This document shows, one piece after another, positions 8,774-17,396 of a DNA stretch of 63,110 nt. The notes below the pieces were generated by a model. The model had not been told where the DNA came from. It did not search any database and saw only the letters and a program-made list of their open reading frames with translations. Each line of letters opens with the position of its first letter. The first letter of the stretch is position 1. Location of the stretch: the NCBI GenBank assembly GCA_027593035.1, contig JAQCJQ010000002.1:1-63110 (forward strand). Reading direction: 5' to 3'. The stretch comes from Bacteroidota bacterium (GTDB lineage Bacteria; Bacteroidota; Bacteroidia; Flavobacteriales_D; Sanyastnellaceae). Made by a program: the position numbers and the translations under genes.

Positions 8774-10486
8774 ATGCAATTGTCGGAACAAGAACGCATT
8801 CGAAGGGATTCCCTGGTCGAATTGCGCAAACTCGGAATTGAACCGTATCCAGCGGCCGCATTTGATGCGACCCACCGATCCTCGTCCCTCGCGGCCAACT
8901 TTAGCGATGGCATGCAGGTCACCCTGGCCGGACGTTTGATGAGCCGAAGGATCATGGGGAAAGCCTCATTCGCTGAAATACAAGACAGCGAAGGCACGTT
9001 CCAGCTTTATCTCAACCGGGATGAACTGTGCCCTGGAGAGGATAAAACGACCTACAATGTCGTCTTCAAGAAACTCCTCGATCGTGGAGATTTCATCGGA
9101 GTCACTGGAGAAACGTTCACCACCCAAACCGGCGAACAAAGTCTCCAAGTCAAATCGCTCACGGTGCTCTCAAAATCTTTGAAGCCGCTCCCGGCCGTTA
9201 AGGTCGATGATGCGGGAATTGCGCACGATGCTTTCGCGGATCCTGAATTGCGTTACCGCATGCGTTATGTGGATTTGGTGGTCAATCCGCATGTTCGAGA
9301 AACATTTGAATCCCGGTCCCGCATCATCCGCACCATCCGGGAATCGTTCGACCAACAAGGTTGGTTGGAGGTAGACACGCCTGTTTTGCAGGCCATTCCT
9401 GGCGGTGCTGCAGCTCGGCCGTTTTCGACGCACCACAACGCGTTGGACATCCCGCTGTATTTGCGAATAGCCAACGAATTGTACCTGAAGCGACTCATTG
9501 TCGGCGGTTTTGAAGGCGTGTATGAATTCTCTCGAAATTTCCGAAATGAGGGCATGGACCGGACGCACAACCCGGAATTCACCGTATTGGAGTTGTACGT
9601 AGCGTACAAGGACTACCACTGGATGATGGAGACCATTGAGAACCTCATTGGGGATGTCTGCCAATCCGTGCACGGAAAAATGCAGGCCAACCTGGGCGGG
9701 CAAGAGATTGATTTCAAGCCGCCATACCAACGCGTCACGATGCGTGATTCCATCTTGGAACACACCGGAATTGATATCGACGGGAAGAATGAGGCTGAAC
9801 TCCGCAGCGCTTGCCAATCGGTGGGGGTCAATACGGATGAGAGCATGGGCAAAGGAAAATTGATTGACGAGTTGTTCGGTGAGAAATGCGAGCATCACTA
9901 TGTTCAGCCGACATTCATCATCGATTATCCCGTGGAAATGTCCCCTCTGACCAAAGTGCATCGCGACAAGCCGGACTATACGGAGCGGTTTGAATTGATG
10001 ATCAACGGAACCGAAGTGGCCAACGCCTACAGCGAGCTCAATGATCCCATTGATCAGCGGGAGCGATTTGAAGAGCAACTCAAGCTCGGCGCTCGCGGAG
10101 ACGATGAGGCCATGTTCATTGACCAGGATTTCTTGCGTGCACTGGAATACGGCATGCCGCCAACCAGTGGTGTTGGAATTGGGATTGACCGCTTGGTCAT
10201 GATGTTGACGAATCAAACGTCCATTCAAGAAGTGCTGTTGTTCCCTCAAATGCGCCCGGAGGTATTCAGCACTGGCCCGAATTTGAAGGCGCTCGAAGCG
10301 TTGGGAATTCCCCGCGAGTGGACCGAACATGTGGCCGCAGCCGGTTTTGATTCCGCCGCCGCTCTCGCCGAAACGTCCCCCGCAGGACTGCGCGAAAAAA
10401 TGAACGGCTACCGCAAAAAGAACAAATTGTCCCTCCCTGCACTTTCATTGGAAGATGTGGAGGCCTGGTTTTCCACCATTCATTAA
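8774..10486 (+). CDS. lysS: Lysyl-tRNA synthetase, class II
   Basis: This enzyme charges tRNA-Lys. An N-terminal OB-fold anticodon-binding domain (about residues 45-160) precedes the class II catalytic core. The core has motif 2 in FRNEGMDRTHNPEFTVLE and motif 3 near the end of the core as GVGIGIDRLVMML. At 570 aa it is longer than the E. coli enzyme because of a C-terminal extension of about 70 residues after the core (LKALEALGIPREWTEHV onward), a known feature of Bacteroidota LysRS. Upstream in-frame ATGs exist, but the promoter box at 8762 rules them out. It leads a lysS-DUF59-dxr operon. Confidence 0.97.
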   Translation: MQLSEQERIRRDSLVELRKLGIEPYPAAAFDATHRSSSLAANFSDGMQVTLAGRLMSRRIMGKASFAEIQDSEGTFQLYLNRDELCPGEDKTTYNVVFKKLLDRGDFIGVTGETFTTQTGEQSLQVKSLTVLSKSLKPLPAVKVDDAGIAHDAFADPELRYRMRYVDLVVNPHVRETFESRSRIIRTIRESFDQQGWLEVDTPVLQAIPGGAAARPFSTHHNALDIPLYLRIANELYLKRLIVGGFEGVYEFSRNFRNEGMDRTHNPEFTVLELYVAYKDYHWMMETIENLIGDVCQSVHGKMQANLGGQEIDFKPPYQRVTMRDSILEHTGIDIDGKNEAELRSACQSVGVNTDESMGKGKLIDELFGEKCEHHYVQPTFIIDYPVEMSPLTKVHRDKPDYTERFELMINGTEVANAYSELNDPIDQRERFEEQLKLGARGDDEAMFIDQDFLRALEYGMPPTSGVGIGIDRLVMMLTNQTSIQEVLLFPQMRPEVFSTGPNLKALEALGIPREWTEHVAAAGFDSAAALAETSPAGLREKMNGYRKKNKLSLPALSLEDVEAWFSTIH

Positions 10487-10499
10487 GCTCACTTTTTCG

Positions 10500-10811
10500 A
10501 TGCCCGCACCATTCAAGCAATCCACTGTTATTGCCGTTTTGAAAACCATTCATGACCCGGAAATTCCCGTGGACATTTATGAGTTGGGATTGATCTATGA
10601 GGTGAAAATCACCGGTGATGGATTCGTTCACATCGAGATGACGCTCACCTCGCCCAATTGCCCTGTCGCCGAAAGTCTTCCCGCAGAAGTGGAAGAAAAA
10701 GTCTCGGGCATTGAAGGGGCAACAGGAGCTAAAGTCAACATCGTTTTTGATCCTCCTTGGACGCAGGATCTCATGAGTGAAGAGGCCAAACTAGAACTCG
10801 GATTCCTTTGA
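10500..10811 (+). CDS. MIP18/DUF59-family Fe-S cluster assembly protein (SufT-like)
   Basis: This 103 aa single-domain protein of the MIP18/PaaD/SufT family is implicated in maturation of Fe-S proteins. Family hallmarks are IHDPEIPVDIYELGLIY near the start, the conserved cysteine in TSPNCPVAESLP, and VFDPPWTQDLMSEEAK near the end. The start at 10500 is chosen because the family begins just before the alpha-helix leading into DPEIPV; the longer frame overlaps lysS. It overlaps the TTG start of dxr by four bases, which suggests translational coupling. Dxr is not itself an Fe-S enzyme, but the later pathway enzymes IspG and IspH are. Confidence 0.92.
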   Translation: MPAPFKQSTVIAVLKTIHDPEIPVDIYELGLIYEVKITGDGFVHIEMTLTSPNCPVAESLPAEVEEKVSGIEGATGAKVNIVFDPPWTQDLMSEEAKLELGFL

Positions 10812-11989
10812 GTCAAGAGCAACCTACCACCCGCGGTATTGCCATTCTCGGAAGTACCGGATCCATCGGCACGCAAGCGTTGGAGGTCATCCAGCAACAG
10901 CCCGATCGGCTTCACGTCGAAGTGCTCAGCGCTTACCGAAACGCTGATTTGTTGATTCAACAGGCCTTGGCCTTCAAACCGAATACGGTTGTGATCGGAG
11001 ATCTGGCATTGCTCGAAAAGGTGAAAGACGCCCTATTCGATGAGGGGATCAAGGTCTATGCCGGAGCCGATGCCTTGGAGCAAGTGGTTGAGATGGAGGG
11101 GATCGATATGGTGCTCACGGCTTTGGTTGGAGCCGCTGGCTTGCGTCCCACCTTGAAGGCCATCCGAGCCGGGAAAGACATCGCGCTCGCCAACAAGGAA
11201 ACACTGGTCGTGGCAGGCGAATTGGTCATGGCCGAAGCCCGTGCCGCCGGTGTGAACATCCATCCCGTGGATTCCGAGCACAGCGCGATATATCAGTGCC
11301 TCGCTGGAGAAGTGCTCAACCCCATTGAGAAGATCATTCTAACGGCCTCAGGAGGCCCTTTTCGCGGCCGCACACGGGCAGAACTTGAAGGCGTCACCAA
11401 AGCACAAGCATTGAAGCATCCCAATTGGAGCATGGGAGCCAAAATCACCATCGATAGCGCATCGATGATGAACAAGGGGTTGGAGGTGATTGAGGCGAAG
11501 TGGTTGTTCGACCTCACGATGGATCAAGTGGACGTCGTCATCCATCCGCAGAGCATTGTCCATAGCTGTGTTCAATTTGAAGACGGGTCCATCAAAGCGC
11601 AAATGGGACTTCCGGACATGAAGCTTCCGATTCAATATGCATTGGGCTATCCCAGACGTCTGACCAATAATTTTGAGCGGTTCAATTTTCTGAATTATCC
11701 GCAGCTTACATTCGAAAAGCCCAATCTCGAGGCCTTCCGGAATCTCGCGTTGGCCTTTGAAGTGGGCAACAAGGGAGGCAACGCCCCGTGCATTTTGAAT
11801 GCGGCCAATGAAGTCGCTGTTGAGCGTTTTCTAGCCGATAAAATTTCCTTTTTGGAATTGACGTCTGTCGTGGAGCATGCGCTCAATCACGTCGGCTGGC
11901 AAGATCGTCCTGGTCTTGAAGCGCTTCTAGCAAGCGACGCGGAAGCGCGTAAAAAGGCCGGAGAATACAAATCGCAGATGGTGCGTTAA
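10808..11989 (+). CDS. dxr: 1-deoxy-D-xylulose 5-phosphate reductoisomerase
   Basis: Dxr catalyses the NADPH-dependent conversion of DXP to MEP, the committed step of the non-mevalonate isoprenoid pathway. The NADPH-binding motif ILGSTGSIGTQALEV sits at the N-terminus. The metal/substrate motifs NKETLVVAGE, PVDSEHSAIYQ and ITIDSASMMNKGLE are all present. Length is 393 aa. The start is a TTG at 10808 inside the stop region of the preceding gene. No ATG lies between it and the cofactor motif, so the rare start appears real. The gene is convergent with frr, 18 bases apart. Confidence 0.96.
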   Translation: MSQEQPTTRGIAILGSTGSIGTQALEVIQQQPDRLHVEVLSAYRNADLLIQQALAFKPNTVVIGDLALLEKVKDALFDEGIKVYAGADALEQVVEMEGIDMVLTALVGAAGLRPTLKAIRAGKDIALANKETLVVAGELVMAEARAAGVNIHPVDSEHSAIYQCLAGEVLNPIEKIILTASGGPFRGRTRAELEGVTKAQALKHPNWSMGAKITIDSASMMNKGLEVIEAKWLFDLTMDQVDVVIHPQSIVHSCVQFEDGSIKAQMGLPDMKLPIQYALGYPRRLTNNFERFNFLNYPQLTFEKPNLEAFRNLALAFEVGNKGGNAPCILNAANEVAVERFLADKISFLELTSVVEHALNHVGWQDRPGLEALLASDAEARKKAGEYKSQMVR

Positions 11990-12007
11990 CGCGCACGATT
12001 CGTAGTT

Positions 12008-12571
12008 TTAAACGGTCATGATGTCCGCTTCCTTCGCGGCCAAAATCTCATCGATTTTCTTGATGTACTGATCCGTCAAGGTTTGAACCTCGCTCTCCCC
12101 GTCTTTCGCTAAATCCTCACTGAGACCATCGTTCTTGGCGGCCTTGATGAAATCATTCGCTTCCTTTCTCGCATTGCGAATCCCGACCCGGGCTCCCTCG
12201 CCTTCACCACGCGCACGTTTCGTTAAATCGCGGCGACGATCTTCGGTAAGCGCAGGAATGTTGATCAAAATCGATTCACCATTGTTCATGGGATTCAGTC
12301 CCAAGTTGGCGTTGATGATGGCCGTGGCAATGACATCCAGCATGGATTTTTCCCAAGCCTGAACAGTCAGGGTGCGGGCATCTGTTGAGTTCACATTGGC
12401 CACTTGGCTCAGCGGGGTCATCGAGCCATAGTAGTCCACTTTGACACTGTCCAACATGGCGGGATGCGCCTTTCCAGCGCGCACTTTGGTCAATTCCGAC
12501 TCCATGTGCTTGATCGCCTTATCCATGGCCTCACGAGCCACATCCAATGCCATTTCAATTTCCTCACTCAT
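12008..12571 (-). CDS. frr: Ribosome recycling factor
   Basis: RRF splits post-termination ribosomes together with EF-G. The 187 aa sequence shows the standard two-domain pattern: helix I with MDKAIKHMESELTKVRAGKAHP, then the beta-domain (VDYYGSMTPLSQVANVNS, LTVQAWEKSMLDVIATAI), then long helices with LTEDRRRDLTKRARGEGEGARVGIRN in its conserved position. It starts with ATG twelve bases after the pyrH stop, the common pyrH-frr arrangement, so the two form an operon. Confidence 0.97.
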   Translation of the reverse strand: MSEEIEMALDVAREAMDKAIKHMESELTKVRAGKAHPAMLDSVKVDYYGSMTPLSQVANVNSTDARTLTVQAWEKSMLDVIATAIINANLGLNPMNNGESILINIPALTEDRRRDLTKRARGEGEGARVGIRNARKEANDFIKAAKNDGLSEDLAKDGESEVQTLTDQYIKKIDEILAAKEADIMTV

Positions 12572-12583
12572 CGATTTCGTGAT

Positions 12584-13321
<738 letters not shown>

Positions 13322-13329
13322 TCATTTCG

Positions 13330-13371
13330 CATTTGAAAACAACAAGGGCCACCTAAAACAGGCAGCCCTTG
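13330..13371 (-). terminator. Rho-independent terminator after tsf
   Basis: The minus strand carries a stem of CAAGGGC/GCCCTTG (13343-13371), extended inside by GCCT/AGGT around a short GTTT loop, and then TTGTTGTTTT. This is a good intrinsic terminator for the rplM-rpsI-rpsB-tsf unit, separating it from pyrH-frr. Confidence 0.7.
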
Positions 13372-13397
13372 CAACAAAACATCTAAATGGGTTGGAA

Positions 13398-14225
13398 TCA
13401 ATCCAATGCTTCGCGGCAAAAACCAGTCAAAACAGCATCGCTGTTGGCTGACTTCACGTAGTCAGCAACGCTGACCTTGTTGTCCTTGATGAACATTTGG
13501 TTGACCAAAGTGGCCTCTTTGAACCACTTCTTCAAGCGGCCTTCAGCAATCTTGGTCGCCATCTCTTCGGGCTTGCCCTCTTGAATGGCCAACTCCTTAC
13601 CAATTCCACGCTCCTTTTCAATCAATTCCGCTGGAATGGATGCTTCATCCAATGCAACTGGAGCCATTGCCGCAGCTTGCATCGCCACATCACGACCTAC
13701 TTCACCGTCAACGGACGCTGAAAAGCCAACGAGCGTAGCCAAGCGATTGCCTGGGTGGATGTATGCCACCACCTGCGCAGCGCTCATTGTGTGGTAAACC
13801 GCCACCTCAATTTTTTCTCCTATTTTTCCGATTTGCTCGGTAATCTTCTCCGCTACAGTAATGCCCGATCCTGGGAATTCCTGCTCCATCAAGGCCTCCT
13901 TTGATTGCAATCCCTGGCTCAAAGCGAGGTCAACCAACGATTGAGCGACACCAATGAATTCATCGTTCTTAGCCACGAAATCGGTTTCGCAGTTGAGCGA
14001 CAAAAGGATGCCAAAATCTCCTGCACCATTGACTGATGAAAGAATTACGCCTTCTCCTGTTTCTCGATCTCCACGCTTAGCCGCTACTTTTTGTCCCTTG
14101 AGACGCAAAATTTCAATGGCCCTTTCAAAATCGCCTTCGGCTTCTTGGAGTGCTTTTTTGCAATCCATCATACCCGCTCCGGTTTGTTTGCGGAGATTGT
14201 TCACTTCAGCAGCTGTGATGCTCAT
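13398..14225 (-). CDS. tsf: Elongation factor Ts
   Basis: EF-Ts is the nucleotide exchange factor for EF-Tu. The N-terminal module has VNNLRKQTGAGMMDCKKALQ and GDFERAIEILRLKG. The core domain begins at VNGAGDFGILLSLNCETDFVA, including the TDFVA element that contacts EF-Tu. The 275 aa length is typical of the phylum. It follows rpsB after 67 bases containing only a small GC-rich hairpin without a U-tract, so read-through from rpsB is expected. Confidence 0.97.
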   Translation of the reverse strand: MSITAAEVNNLRKQTGAGMMDCKKALQEAEGDFERAIEILRLKGQKVAAKRGDRETGEGVILSSVNGAGDFGILLSLNCETDFVAKNDEFIGVAQSLVDLALSQGLQSKEALMEQEFPGSGITVAEKITEQIGKIGEKIEVAVYHTMSAAQVVAYIHPGNRLATLVGFSASVDGEVGRDVAMQAAAMAPVALDEASIPAELIEKERGIGKELAIQEGKPEEMATKIAEGRLKKWFKEATLVNQMFIKDNKVSVADYVKSANSDAVLTGFCREALD

Positions 14226-14292
14226 GATTTTGTTGTTTTGAGGGGCGGGGGGTCAACCCGCCGCACGTTCAATGCCTAAATAAATTAAGGAA

Positions 14293-15144
14293 TCAGTCTT
14301 CCTTCTTTTCCTCTGACGGTGCTTCTTCAGCGACAGGCGCTTCAGTTGCAGGTGCTTCAGTTGCAGGTGCTTCAGCAGTAGGTTCCGGTGCAGCTTCAGC
14401 CGCTTCCTTCTTCGCTTTCGCTTTCAATGCAGCCGCGTCAACCGCGTCCTTATCGGATTTGCGCTCCTGGAGACCTTCTGCGACCGCTTGACACAAAGCG
14501 TCCAATACCAAAGCAATGGATCGACTCGCGTCATCATTGGAAGGGATTGGGAAGTCCACTGGACGTGGGTCCGAGTTGGTGTCCACCATCGCGAATACAG
14601 GGATGCCCAACTTCTTAGATTCAGCAAGCGCAATGTGCTCCTTGCTCACGTCAACAATGAAAATCGCTGCTGGGATCCGGGTCAAATCTGTAATTGAACC
14701 CAAATTCTTCTCCAACTTGGCGCGTTGACGACTCACCTGCAAACGCTCACGCTTGGACATCGTCTTCAACGTTCCGTCCTCACCCATCTTATCAATCTGA
14801 GACATCTTTCGAACCCCCTTTCGGATGGTAGCGAAATTCGTCAACATACCTCCTGACCAACGCTCAGTAACGTAAGGCATACCGATGGCCTTCACGCGTT
14901 CTGAAACAACGTCCTTGGCTTGTTTTTTGGTCGCGACAAACAAAATCTTTTTACCGCTCTTAGCGATCTGCTTCATTGCAGCAGCGGCTTCGTCCAGCTT
15001 GACGCCCGTCTTGTGCAGGTCAATGATGTGGATTCCTTTCTTCTCCGTGAAGATGTAAGGAGCCATGTGCGGGTTCCACTTGCGCTTGAGGTGGCCGAAG
15101 TGAACTCCGGCTTGGAGCATTTGCTCGAATGATGTTCTTTCCAT
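14293..15144 (-). CDS. rpsB: 30S ribosomal protein S2
   Basis: S2 is a structural protein of the small ribosomal subunit. The 283 aa protein contains MLQAGVHFGHLKRKWNPHM, the coiled-coil region with RLQVSRQRAKLEKNLGSI, and FVVDVSKEHIALAESKKL-like and DTNSDPRPVDFPIP motifs. The C-terminal 45 or so residues form an Ala/Pro/Glu-rich, probably disordered tail (APATEAP repeats). The ATG at 15144 is preferred because the family starts just before FEQMLQAGVHFGH. The frame extends to 15189, but that extension runs through the structured leader at 15166-15213. Confidence 0.97.
   Translation of the reverse strand: MERTSFEQMLQAGVHFGHLKRKWNPHMAPYIFTEKKGIHIIDLHKTGVKLDEAAAAMKQIAKSGKKILFVATKKQAKDVVSERVKAIGMPYVTERWSGGMLTNFATIRKGVRKMSQIDKMGEDGTLKTMSKRERLQVSRQRAKLEKNLGSITDLTRIPAAIFIVDVSKEHIALAESKKLGIPVFAMVDTNSDPRPVDFPIPSNDDASRSIALVLDALCQAVAEGLQERKSDKDAVDAAALKAKAKKEAAEAAPEPTAEAPATEAPATEAPVAEEAPSEEKKED
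14339..14368 (+). repeat. 15-bp tandem duplication within the rpsB tail
   Basis: The unit GCTTCAGTTGCAGGT occurs twice back to back (14339-14353 and 14354-14368), with a partial third copy following. It encodes the APATE repeat of the S2 tail. It is probably replication slippage in a disordered coding region. Confidence 0.75.
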
Positions 15145-15165
15145 GTTTACGTTCCTGGATTGTTC

Positions 15166-15213
15166 AACTTCTGGGTAGCCATCGGGCACTTTGCCTGATG
15201 AGTCTGAGAAGTT
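15166..15213 (-). promoter_or_regulatory. Structured mRNA leader just upstream of rpsB
   Basis: In the rpsI-rpsB spacer the RNA can form an outer 7-bp stem (AACTTCT with AGAAGTT, arms 15207-15213 and 15166-15172). Inside it is a stem-loop built on ATCAGGCA and TGCCCGAT (one A-C mismatch, AAG loop). It ends 21 bases before the rpsB start codon, a position suited to translational autoregulation by S2. Covariation support is not available here. Confidence 0.4.
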
Positions 15214-15290
15214 TGGATGCTAAACAGCTATTTTATTAAGTAAATTCAAAAAGGAGTTGAAGGCGAGTTCCCGTCCTGTCCCAAAAGCGA

Positions 15291-15677
15291 TTAACGCTTC
15301 GAGAACTGAGACTTCTTACGCGCTTTCTTCTGACCAAATTTCTTGCGCTCCACCATACGGGGATCACGAGTGGTCAAACCATGTTGCTTCAAGATCGGCT
15401 TCCATTCAGGATTGATTTCAATCAATGCCTTGGAAATGGCCAAACGGACTGCTTCTGCCTGGCCCGTGATGCCCCCACCGTCGACGTTCACATTCATGTC
15501 ATATTGACCTGCGGTCTCCGTCAACATGAACGGCTGGTTGATTTTATATTGAAGAACGGCCGTGGTGAAATACGTATTGACGTCCAACTTGTTCACGGTC
15601 AAAGCTCCCTTCCCTGGCTTCAGGTAAAGACGAGCGACTGCTGTTTTTCGGCGGCCAGATGTGTTGATGACTTCCAT
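15291..15677 (-). CDS. rpsI: 30S ribosomal protein S9
   Basis: S9 is a small-subunit protein whose C-terminal tail reaches the P-site tRNA. The 128 aa sequence has GRRKTAVARLYLKPGKG at the N-terminus, NVNVDGGGITGQAEAVRLA in the middle, and a basic tail with DPRMVERKKFGQKKARKKSQFSKR in its usual place. It begins with ATG 23 bases after the rplM stop, the standard rplM-rpsI pairing. Confidence 0.98.
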   Translation of the reverse strand: MEVINTSGRRKTAVARLYLKPGKGALTVNKLDVNTYFTTAVLQYKINQPFMLTETAGQYDMNVNVDGGGITGQAEAVRLAISKALIEINPEWKPILKQHGLTTRDPRMVERKKFGQKKARKKSQFSKR

Positions 15678-15700
15678 GCGGATGATTGATCAGGCTAAGG

Positions 15701-16150
15701 TCAGGCGTTGAGAGTGAAAAGCTCAGGTTGCTGAGCTTCGTGCTTGTGGTCGGGACCGACAACAACGTGGAGGTTGCGGAACAAGGCGCGTCCCAAAGTG
15801 TTCTTTGGCAACATGCCACGAATGGCATCTTCTACCATAGCAAAAGGCTTTCGCGCCATCTGCTCACGAGCAGTTCGTTTTCGCTGGCCTCCAGGATAAC
15901 CCGTGTAACGGATGTATTCCTTTTGGTCCCACTTGTTTCCAGTCAAAACAACTTTCTCCGCATTGATTACGATGACGTAATCCCCGCAATCAGCGTGAGG
16001 CGTGAAATTGGTCTTGTGCTTGCCACGAAGGCGTTTGGCAACTTCTGAAGCCAATCGGCCCAAAGTCTGGCCTTCAGCATCAACAAGCAACCACTTTTTG
16101 TCAGCATTCTCCTTGTTAGCGGAGAGCGTCTTGTAGCTCAAAGTATCCAC
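15701..16150 (-). CDS. rplM: 50S ribosomal protein L13
   Basis: L13 is an early-assembly protein of the large subunit. The protein shows DTLSYKTLSANKENADKKW, then LVDAEGQTLGRLASEVAKRL, CGDYVIVINAEKV and GMLPKNTLGRALFRNLHVV. The GTG at 16150 (149 aa) aligns with the usual family start, where DTLSYKT directly follows the initiator. A GTG at 16177 would add nine atypical residues and lies in the leader hairpin. It is the first gene of rplM-rpsI-rpsB-tsf. Confidence 0.95.
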   Translation of the reverse strand: MDTLSYKTLSANKENADKKWLLVDAEGQTLGRLASEVAKRLRGKHKTNFTPHADCGDYVIVINAEKVVLTGNKWDQKEYIRYTGYPGGQRKRTAREQMARKPFAMVEDAIRGMLPKNTLGRALFRNLHVVVGPDHKHEAQQPELFTLNA

Positions 16151-16176
16151 GGTGAGTGTTTTGAATGTACGGTTCA

Positions 16177-16190
16177 CCCCAAAATTGGGG
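16177..16190 (-). promoter_or_regulatory. Hairpin at the 5' end of the rplM operon mRNA
   Basis: CCCCAA and TTGGGG arms flank two bases (14 bp in all). If transcription starts about 16188, as the promoter at 16194-16224 predicts, this hairpin forms the very 5' end of the leader, 26 bases before the GTG. It may be a ribosomal-protein autoregulatory site or an mRNA-stabilising cap. The function is inference. Confidence 0.35.
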
Positions 16191-16193
16191 CTG

Positions 16194-16224
16194 CGAAGAT
16201 AGCAAACGGATGTTTACAACCCAA
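16194..16224 (-). promoter_or_regulatory. Promoter of rplM-rpsI-rpsB-tsf
   Basis: The minus strand has TATCTTCG (16194-16201), one mismatch from TAnnTTTG, with TTG (16222-16224) 20 bases upstream. This is the expected -33/-7 geometry for the phylum. The predicted leader is about 38 bases. Confidence 0.5.
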
Positions 16225-16309
16225 GCTCAGGTGTGGACAAAAATCACATCGCGCGAAATTCCTTGGACACTCCGTCATTTTCAAGGCCGCTCGATGGTGT
16301 GCTTTTGCC

Positions 16310-17395
16310 TCATAAACCAATGGATTGGGCCGCCTCACTCCGTTGTGGAAGGACCTCAATTTGCTGCATTTGACCATTGGGATGGACCCAAAATATCCAC
16401 TCACCGTCCGCTGAAATCCCAAAATCAAACGCGCCTTGGCCTTTTTCATAGCCCATCCACCTGGCTTGTGGAGGCAGCACAATCGCTCCGAATTCCATTC
16501 CGGATTTCGCTAACGAATCCGTCAGGCGCCAACCCTTTAGGGTACACCAGTCGTCACTTCGGTTGGTGATCACAACCCAATCCGCCGGCTCTCCCATTGG
16601 GTGCACTTCTGAAACATGGACGGCTTCTGATGTGCAAACTGGTATCGCAACGGGCGCCACGGTGTTGACTGGAGTCGCCATGATCACCCGCGCCATAGGA
16701 ATCTTGGCTTTTGGTTTCTTGCGCTTCTTCGGACGATCCAACGTCCAACTCAGGTTGGCTTTGACAATGTGCTGCGTTTGTGGGTCCATCGCATTCCATT
16801 CCTGCGACCAGATGTACCCCATGCACGCGGACAAGGATTCGTTGATCTCGCGGGTGATGAGCCAACGGAACCGCGTCTTCTGTTCTGGGAATTGCTTCAA
16901 ATCTGGGAATAGTTCGAGGTCGGTTTTCCAACGCCAAGGGCCCCTGCGCTCGTGCTGGTAACCCCATCGAAGTCTCCAAGATTGGCCCTCCTCAAGCCAG
17001 GGCATATCCGTTGATAGGGATTTTGTCCCGACCCCCTGAGCAGCCATAAGGCGAGCGTTCCATTCTCCCTTTCCCATATCCCCTTCGCTGCTCAAACGCA
17101 CCGCCAAGCGCTGCTGAGGGGTGTAGCCACCCATCCCGTTGCGCTCTTCGGAATAGCGGTATTGAAGGTTCACCTTGACCGCAGCGAAAAGATTGTTCTC
17201 AATGGAGGCGTCCAAAATGCCCCGCTGATGTCGCGTCATGTCCGCGTCCCAACGATTTTCATATTGCACCGACCACGCCCAATCATTGCGCAACGATTGA
17301 TTCACCTCCAAGCCGAGCCAACCGCCTGATTCAGACCATTGGCCCCAAGAGGATTGAGCGAGCAAACCAAATGCAAGCAGCAAGACGATGCGCAT
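16310..17395 (-). CDS. DUF2490-like outer membrane protein with C-terminal lamin-tail-like domain
   Basis: This 361 aa protein starts with a signal peptide (MRIVLLLAFGLLAQSSWGQ). Residues about 20-210 look like the DUF2490 beta-barrel family, with alternating-aromatic strands (WSVQYENRW, NLQYRYSEER, FRWLITREIN). A basic, proline-rich linker (RPKKRKKPKAKIP) joins a C-terminal domain. That domain (SEAVHVSEVHPMGEPADWV to LKGWRLTDS) resembles a lamin-tail fold, though two key strands are short. No function can be assigned. It is one base from the preceding lipoprotein stop, so the two are probably translated together. Confidence 0.65.
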   Translation of the reverse strand: MRIVLLLAFGLLAQSSWGQWSESGGWLGLEVNQSLRNDWAWSVQYENRWDADMTRHQRGILDASIENNLFAAVKVNLQYRYSEERNGMGGYTPQQRLAVRLSSEGDMGKGEWNARLMAAQGVGTKSLSTDMPWLEEGQSWRLRWGYQHERRGPWRWKTDLELFPDLKQFPEQKTRFRWLITREINESLSACMGYIWSQEWNAMDPQTQHIVKANLSWTLDRPKKRKKPKAKIPMARVIMATPVNTVAPVAIPVCTSEAVHVSEVHPMGEPADWVVITNRSDDWCTLKGWRLTDSLAKSGMEFGAIVLPPQARWMGYEKGQGAFDFGISADGEWIFWVHPNGQMQQIEVLPQRSEAAQSIGL

Positions 17396-17396
17396 A

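Noticed and set aside
8683-8997. N-terminal 105-codon extension of the TonB receptor frame
   Set aside because: It runs antisense into lysS, lacks export features and lies upstream of both the promoter and the signal peptide start at 8682.
9170-10330. 386-codon open frame antisense to lysS
   Set aside because: Shadow of a strongly conserved lysyl-tRNA synthetase gene; the translation resembles no family.
14244-14262. GGCGGG/CCCGCC hairpin between rpsB and tsf as a terminator
   Set aside because: No U-tract follows on the transcribed strand and tsf must be expressed; at most a pause or processing site.
14339-14368. Tandem 15-bp repeat as a regulatory or CRISPR-like element
   Set aside because: It lies in the rpsB reading frame and simply encodes the Ala/Pro/Glu tail; no spacers.
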